Shown here: piece after piece, positions 18,691 through 21,937 of the stretch
Numbering within the stretch: position 1 is the stretch's first letter
How the letters are laid out: each line of letters begins with the position of its first letter
Source of the DNA: Melampsora larici-populina 98AG31
Taxonomy: Eukaryota; Basidiomycota; Pucciniomycetes; Pucciniales; Melampsoraceae
Length of the DNA stretch: 21,937 nt
Assembly: GCF_000204055.1 (NCBI RefSeq)
Contig: NW_006768770.1
Span: forward strand, 24,818-46,754
Direction of reading: 5' to 3'
Notes under the pieces: model-generated
Databases searched by the model: none
Seen by the model: the letters and a program-made list of their open reading frames with translations, nothing else
What the model was told of the DNA's origin: nothing
Position numbers and translations under genes: made by a program

Positions 18691-18905
18691 AACCGCCCCG
18701 CTTCGCGTCGCTCTAAGCCACTTTTTTTGTAGTGGGGCGAGAAGCCGCTACAAGTACAATCGCTCTCGATCCGCTTTCAAAAAGCAAGCGCTACACACTA
18801 ATGGGAGCGTGGCGATTGTTCAGACCGCTCTCGCTCCGCTCTCGCTCCGCTCTCGCTCCGCTCAGGGAAATTTTCAGGCATTGCAGCGGGCCGGGCGAGT
18901 GTTTT
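18691..18905. mobile_element. GC-rich terminal region of the hAT element (tentative)
   Basis: A GC-rich block between AT-rich flanks contains many related GCTCTCGCTCCGC-type motifs: 'cgctctcgatccgc' at 18759, the 11-bp tandem ctctcgctccg three times at 18828-18860, and 'ccgcttcgcgtcgctct' at 18699. Clustered subterminal motifs of this kind are usual at hAT ends, and the block lies about 0.5 kb 3' of the transposase stop. The true TIR and 8-bp TSD cannot be set because the other end is outside the window. Confidence 0.4.
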
Positions 18906-19009
18906 ATTCACAATTTTTTTTTATTTTCAAAATGTACATAAGAATAAGATATAAACAGTCTGCTACAAAGAGAAACAAACCAAAATTAGGACAAACAAAG
19001 AGACTGCTA

Positions 19010-19258
19010 ACAAAAGTTGAGAAAAGGTGTTGAACGAGTGAATAGAAATTGAAGAGAGACATTCAGCAAGAGCAGACAGTGTTTAAAAAGCGAGACAGTA
19101 GAAGGAAAAAGGAGAAAGCAAAAAAAAAAAGATTGAGGAAAACAGACAACAAAAGTTGAGAAAAAAACATGTTGAACGAGTGAATAGAAATGAAAATCAG
19201 ACTTTGAGCGAGCACCAAACAGGGTTGAAAAAACAAAGACAGTGGAAGGAAAAGAGAC
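19010..19258. repeat. 138-bp-period direct repeat
   Basis: 'acaaaagttgagaaaa' at 19010 and 19147, followed in both by 'gttgaacgagtgaatagaaa' and then 'agacagt.gaaggaaaa'. It covers the A/G-rich stretch between the GC-rich end and the transposase stop, so it probably belongs to the hAT element's 3' part. Confidence 0.7.
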
Positions 19259-19311
19259 AAGAACAAAATGGACATTGAAAGGTAATCGGCGGGAAATTCA
19301 AAACAAGACAT

Positions 19312-21937
19312 TTAAAAGAAAAGGAAATAGGTAAAAGATATGACCATCAAAGAGAAAACGGATTGAATATAAAAGTAATCCAAAATGTTAGAGACAGCAG
19401 TCTTTCTTTTTGAATTCAAAGCATAGGATGCTACATAAGTAATTGCATCTGAAAATCGACCAAGAACTTCAATACCAGCCCGAAGCCACTCCCTACAACC
19501 AACAGCCATTGATATCATCTTTGGCTTCAAAGCACCTCGTCCAGGTACAGCAATATCTGATGCAGACGAGAAAGTGCGTTCAACGCAACAAGAGGTGGCC
19601 GAGATTGACAAGTAATCGCGAGCAAGTGAAGCAAGGACCGGGAACTGTTCGCTATGTTCCTGTAATAGTATGAATTATCCAGGTCAGTTCTTGATTGAAA
19701 AACTCTCAACAAAAAAAGATGAAACGAACCTCCCACCAAGTAAGTTCAGATTGACCAGGCAAGATAGGATCAATGCCTTGAAGGTACCGATCAAGCTCAG
19801 CAGCCCGGACTTTTGAAGAGTTGTCAGACAAGATTTCAGCGGTGAATATGTCAAAATGATCGAAATGGTCTCTTGAAGGTTGGGACGAATTGGGAGGTGG
19901 GGTGACTTCAGGAGTGGCTGGCCAATCCTCCACTGCTTTATTAAAGATACATTGAATACCACCTTTGGCTCGGTCAGCGTGTTCAGCATAGTGAACACAC
20001 TGCAGACATTATTCGGGTTCCCCAAGTGGGCAGGGAAAAATGATTGGGAGTATGATTTGTCATAAAATGGTCTATCACTCCACACCTGAGCCATAACACC
20101 CACACTACATATGTGTAGCAGGCTCAGTGAATATGTGGTTATCATGTACATACAGTTCTGCTCAGTTATCTGCTCATCAGGACAAGTTATTCATATGTAA
20201 TACATGCTGTAACTTCTTTCAGATTGAAAAAAGCTTCCAAAAGATTGACTACATACACTGACTCAATGTTTTGGTGTGATCTCATCAACTCAACTGCATG
20301 TAACACACTTTCTGTTACTAAGACATAGCTTCAACAATATTGCCTGAGCAGCTACAGAATTATATGTAGTGAATTTTTGGGAAAAAAATTTCAAAGTCGA
20401 AAAAGTTACATGTGGTATAACATGTGATTTATTTATTCTGATGGGCAAAAAACTGAGCAGACCTGTATGTACATGATAGACAACTATTGACTTAGCTTGC
20501 TGCACATATGTAGTGTGGGTGAAATGGCCCAGGTGTGCAGTATTAGATTCTTTTATGAAAAACTGTACTATTAATCATTTTCCTCTGCCAAATTGGGGAA
20601 GTTGAATGATGTTTACAGTGACATCGAAGAACTTCAATTGATATCTTGGGTTAAGAACAGTGGCCATCAAGATAATTTCCGCTGATGCCGCTTCTTGCTG
20701 ATATTGGGCAAGTTTAGGTAACATGACATCGATCATGCTCACTATGGATGTGAAGGTTGAGCTGTCGTGAATCTGCTGGAGGGTTTCGGACACTCGAAGG
20801 TATTCAGCTAGAAGGATTGATCCAGAGGCAAAATTGCCCTCCATCCGCTTGGTTGATAACCGAAATACCTGATGGGTAAGCTCATTCAAAAGGTTAGTCA
20901 ATTCACTTAGACGAGAAAACCAGAAGGAAAATGGAACTTACTTCTAAAACCAAACAGAAGGCCTCCACAGCATCCCATTCTTCCATGGTCATCATGATAC
21001 CCTGGTAGTACTTAGTCTTCCGATCGGCAATCAAGATGGAGTCAACAATCTAGAGAGAAGGGTGTCAGCATTAGAGAGAGGAAAGCAAGAGATTAGAACA
21101 AATGAAGTAGAAAATAAAGAAACTACTTACATCGCGTGCACTAACTAAATTAGAGAACATCTTCAAGTCGATGTTCCATCGAACACCCCACCCAGCAATC
21201 AGTGCTGGCCCCTTATAGCCCATCTGAGCAGCTCGGGCCTGAAATTCGCAACGGCGAGCACTGCTTCGGGTCAATAATGCATTGAATTCCTTGAGCTTCA
21301 AAAATGGAGAGATGTCAGTATACCTGCTTAAAAAGGATGAATGAAGCATTTGAAAGGAAACATACCTTGAGATAACCCTGAACCACAACACAGCCATTCC
21401 TTGGCTCATCATCATAACCAAAACCTTCATATTCTTCATCAAAATCTAAATCATCAACTACATTTAACCGGCCTGAGTGATTGGGAATTGCATCTTCATC
21501 TTCATCGTCTTCAGAAATCAAGGCTAATGCTTCAAGGTCGTCGTTGAGGATGAGTGAGGGGACTGGGACTGAAACATGTGGTGGAGTTGTTGGTTTGACG
21601 TGACCAGCGGACAATCGTAGAGAACTCAAGCCATGCTTTACAACCAATCCGAGTTTATGAGCAAAACATCGGACATGATTGTCTCGTGAATTCCATTCGA
21701 CCGGGTCCTCACAATCCATGAAGGCCTTCTGCATTTCTCGAGCCATTGGGAAATTTGACGAACCGGAATCAGTGGTTTGACCTATCATGTAATCAACCAA
21801 ATAAAAAAAGGTCAGTCGAGGCTGATGAATAGATAAGTTTAAAAGAGAGAAAAGTAAAGGGTGAAAGGAATGGAGACTTATCTTCTTATGTAAATTGTTA
21901 GCTATTAAGAATCGTGCAACTGGTTGTGCAAGAAGAT
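19312..21937 (-). CDS. hAT-family transposase, 5' end beyond the window
   Basis: Seven exons are visible: 21937-21878, 21781-21366, 21295-21131, 21049-20942, 20868-20617, 19999-19730 and 19659-19312. All are in phase with no stop or frameshift. In order the protein shows 'QTTDSGSSNFPMA' (the region of a catalytic Asp), 'VRCFAHKLGLVVKHGL' (conserved C..H block), an acidic linker (SEDDEDEDA, then DDLDFDEEYEG), 'GVRWNIDLK' (RW motif), 'MATVLNPRYQLKFF', and the C-terminal dimerisation region 'ISATSCCVERTFSSASD' with LKPKMISMAVGCREWLRAG (Dimer_Tnp_hAT type). It cuts and inserts hAT transposon DNA in the nucleus. The N-terminal BED zinc finger and first catalytic Asp would lie outside the window. 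Exon 5 and exon 6 are separated by a 617-bp intron that contains a MITE. The stop at 19312-19314 may be preceded by a missed last intron. Confidence 0.85.
20081..20537. mobile_element. 457-bp long-TIR MITE inside a hAT intron
   Basis: The left end, cacacctgagccataacacc, matches the reverse complement of the right end, cacacctgggccatttcacc. Similarity carries on at roughly 75-80% (by eye) for about 200 bp per arm, for example 'tatcatgtacatacag' in both. There is no coding capacity and no clear TSD. It sits wholly within the intron 20616-20000 of the transposase gene; without it that intron would be about 160 bp. Confidence 0.8.

Noticed and set aside
19063..19311. 82-codon hydrophobic, membrane-like minus-strand ORF
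   Set aside because: Encoded by the A/G-rich direct repeat; the F/L/S-rich product reflects base composition.
19684..20151. 155-codon minus-strand ORF
   Set aside because: Runs in a different frame from the hAT exon at 19999-19730 and crosses into the MITE; the alternative frame has the phase-compatible coding exon.
20078..20540. A target duplication around the hAT-intron MITE
   Set aside because: Compared 2, 3, 8 and 9 bp flanks; none match, so no TSD or superfamily is claimed.

Overview
This is an AT-rich, repeat-dense eukaryotic window. It is most likely from a plant-pathogenic basidiomycete, probably a rust fungus (Pucciniales). The reasons are short 50-95 bp introns with gtaagt-like donors and tag/cag acceptors, occasional CTAAT-type branch points, a glycine-rich-domain-like (DUF1399/GRDP-like) protein of the kind found in basidiomycetes, a small intron-broken secreted protein resembling fungal effector candidates, and a hAT transposase among many MITEs. 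The species cannot be named from the sequence alone. No bacterial signatures, tRNA, rRNA or CRISPR were seen.

Layout. 1-3080: nested repeats. A foldback element (130-1846) has a 93-bp minisatellite in its core and is followed directly by a CACTA-type foldback element (1850-2664) flanked by TAT on both sides. 3080-8240: gene-poor, with an LTR-like stretch, several MITEs (3653-3845, 6003-6185, 6200-6288), two inverted copies of a dispersed repeat with a palindromic core (5742-5907 and 6395-6571), and a 600-bp foldback element (7627-8231). 8240-9500: spacer and promoter. 9501-11796 (+): a ten-exon gene, 500 codons, for a DUF1399/GRDP-like protein; all phases close. 12448-14855: three non-autonomous DNA transposons: a Tc1/mariner-like one with TA ends, an 892-bp element with an 8-bp near-TSD, and a MULE-like MITE with a perfect 9-bp TSD. 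14890-15480: LTR-like sequence on the minus strand. 16191-17014: a third copy of the dispersed repeat, then a 377-bp MITE that carries a 95%-identical copy of the 85 bp lying just upstream of the next gene. 17055-17851 (+): small secreted protein gene, with 75-aa and 132-aa splice models. 18190-18690: coding-like sequence of unknown identity. 18690-21937 (-): a hAT transposon with a 3' GC-rich end, direct repeats and a transposase gene that runs off the right edge. Its seven visible exons are all in frame, and a 457-bp foldback MITE sits inside one intron.

Only three loci look like real protein genes: the GRDP-like gene, the secreted protein gene and the hAT transposase. They do not form a pathway. 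The two host genes sit as islands in transposon debris. The most unusual point is the promoter-proximal fragment of the secreted-protein gene captured between the inverted repeats of the adjacent MITE.
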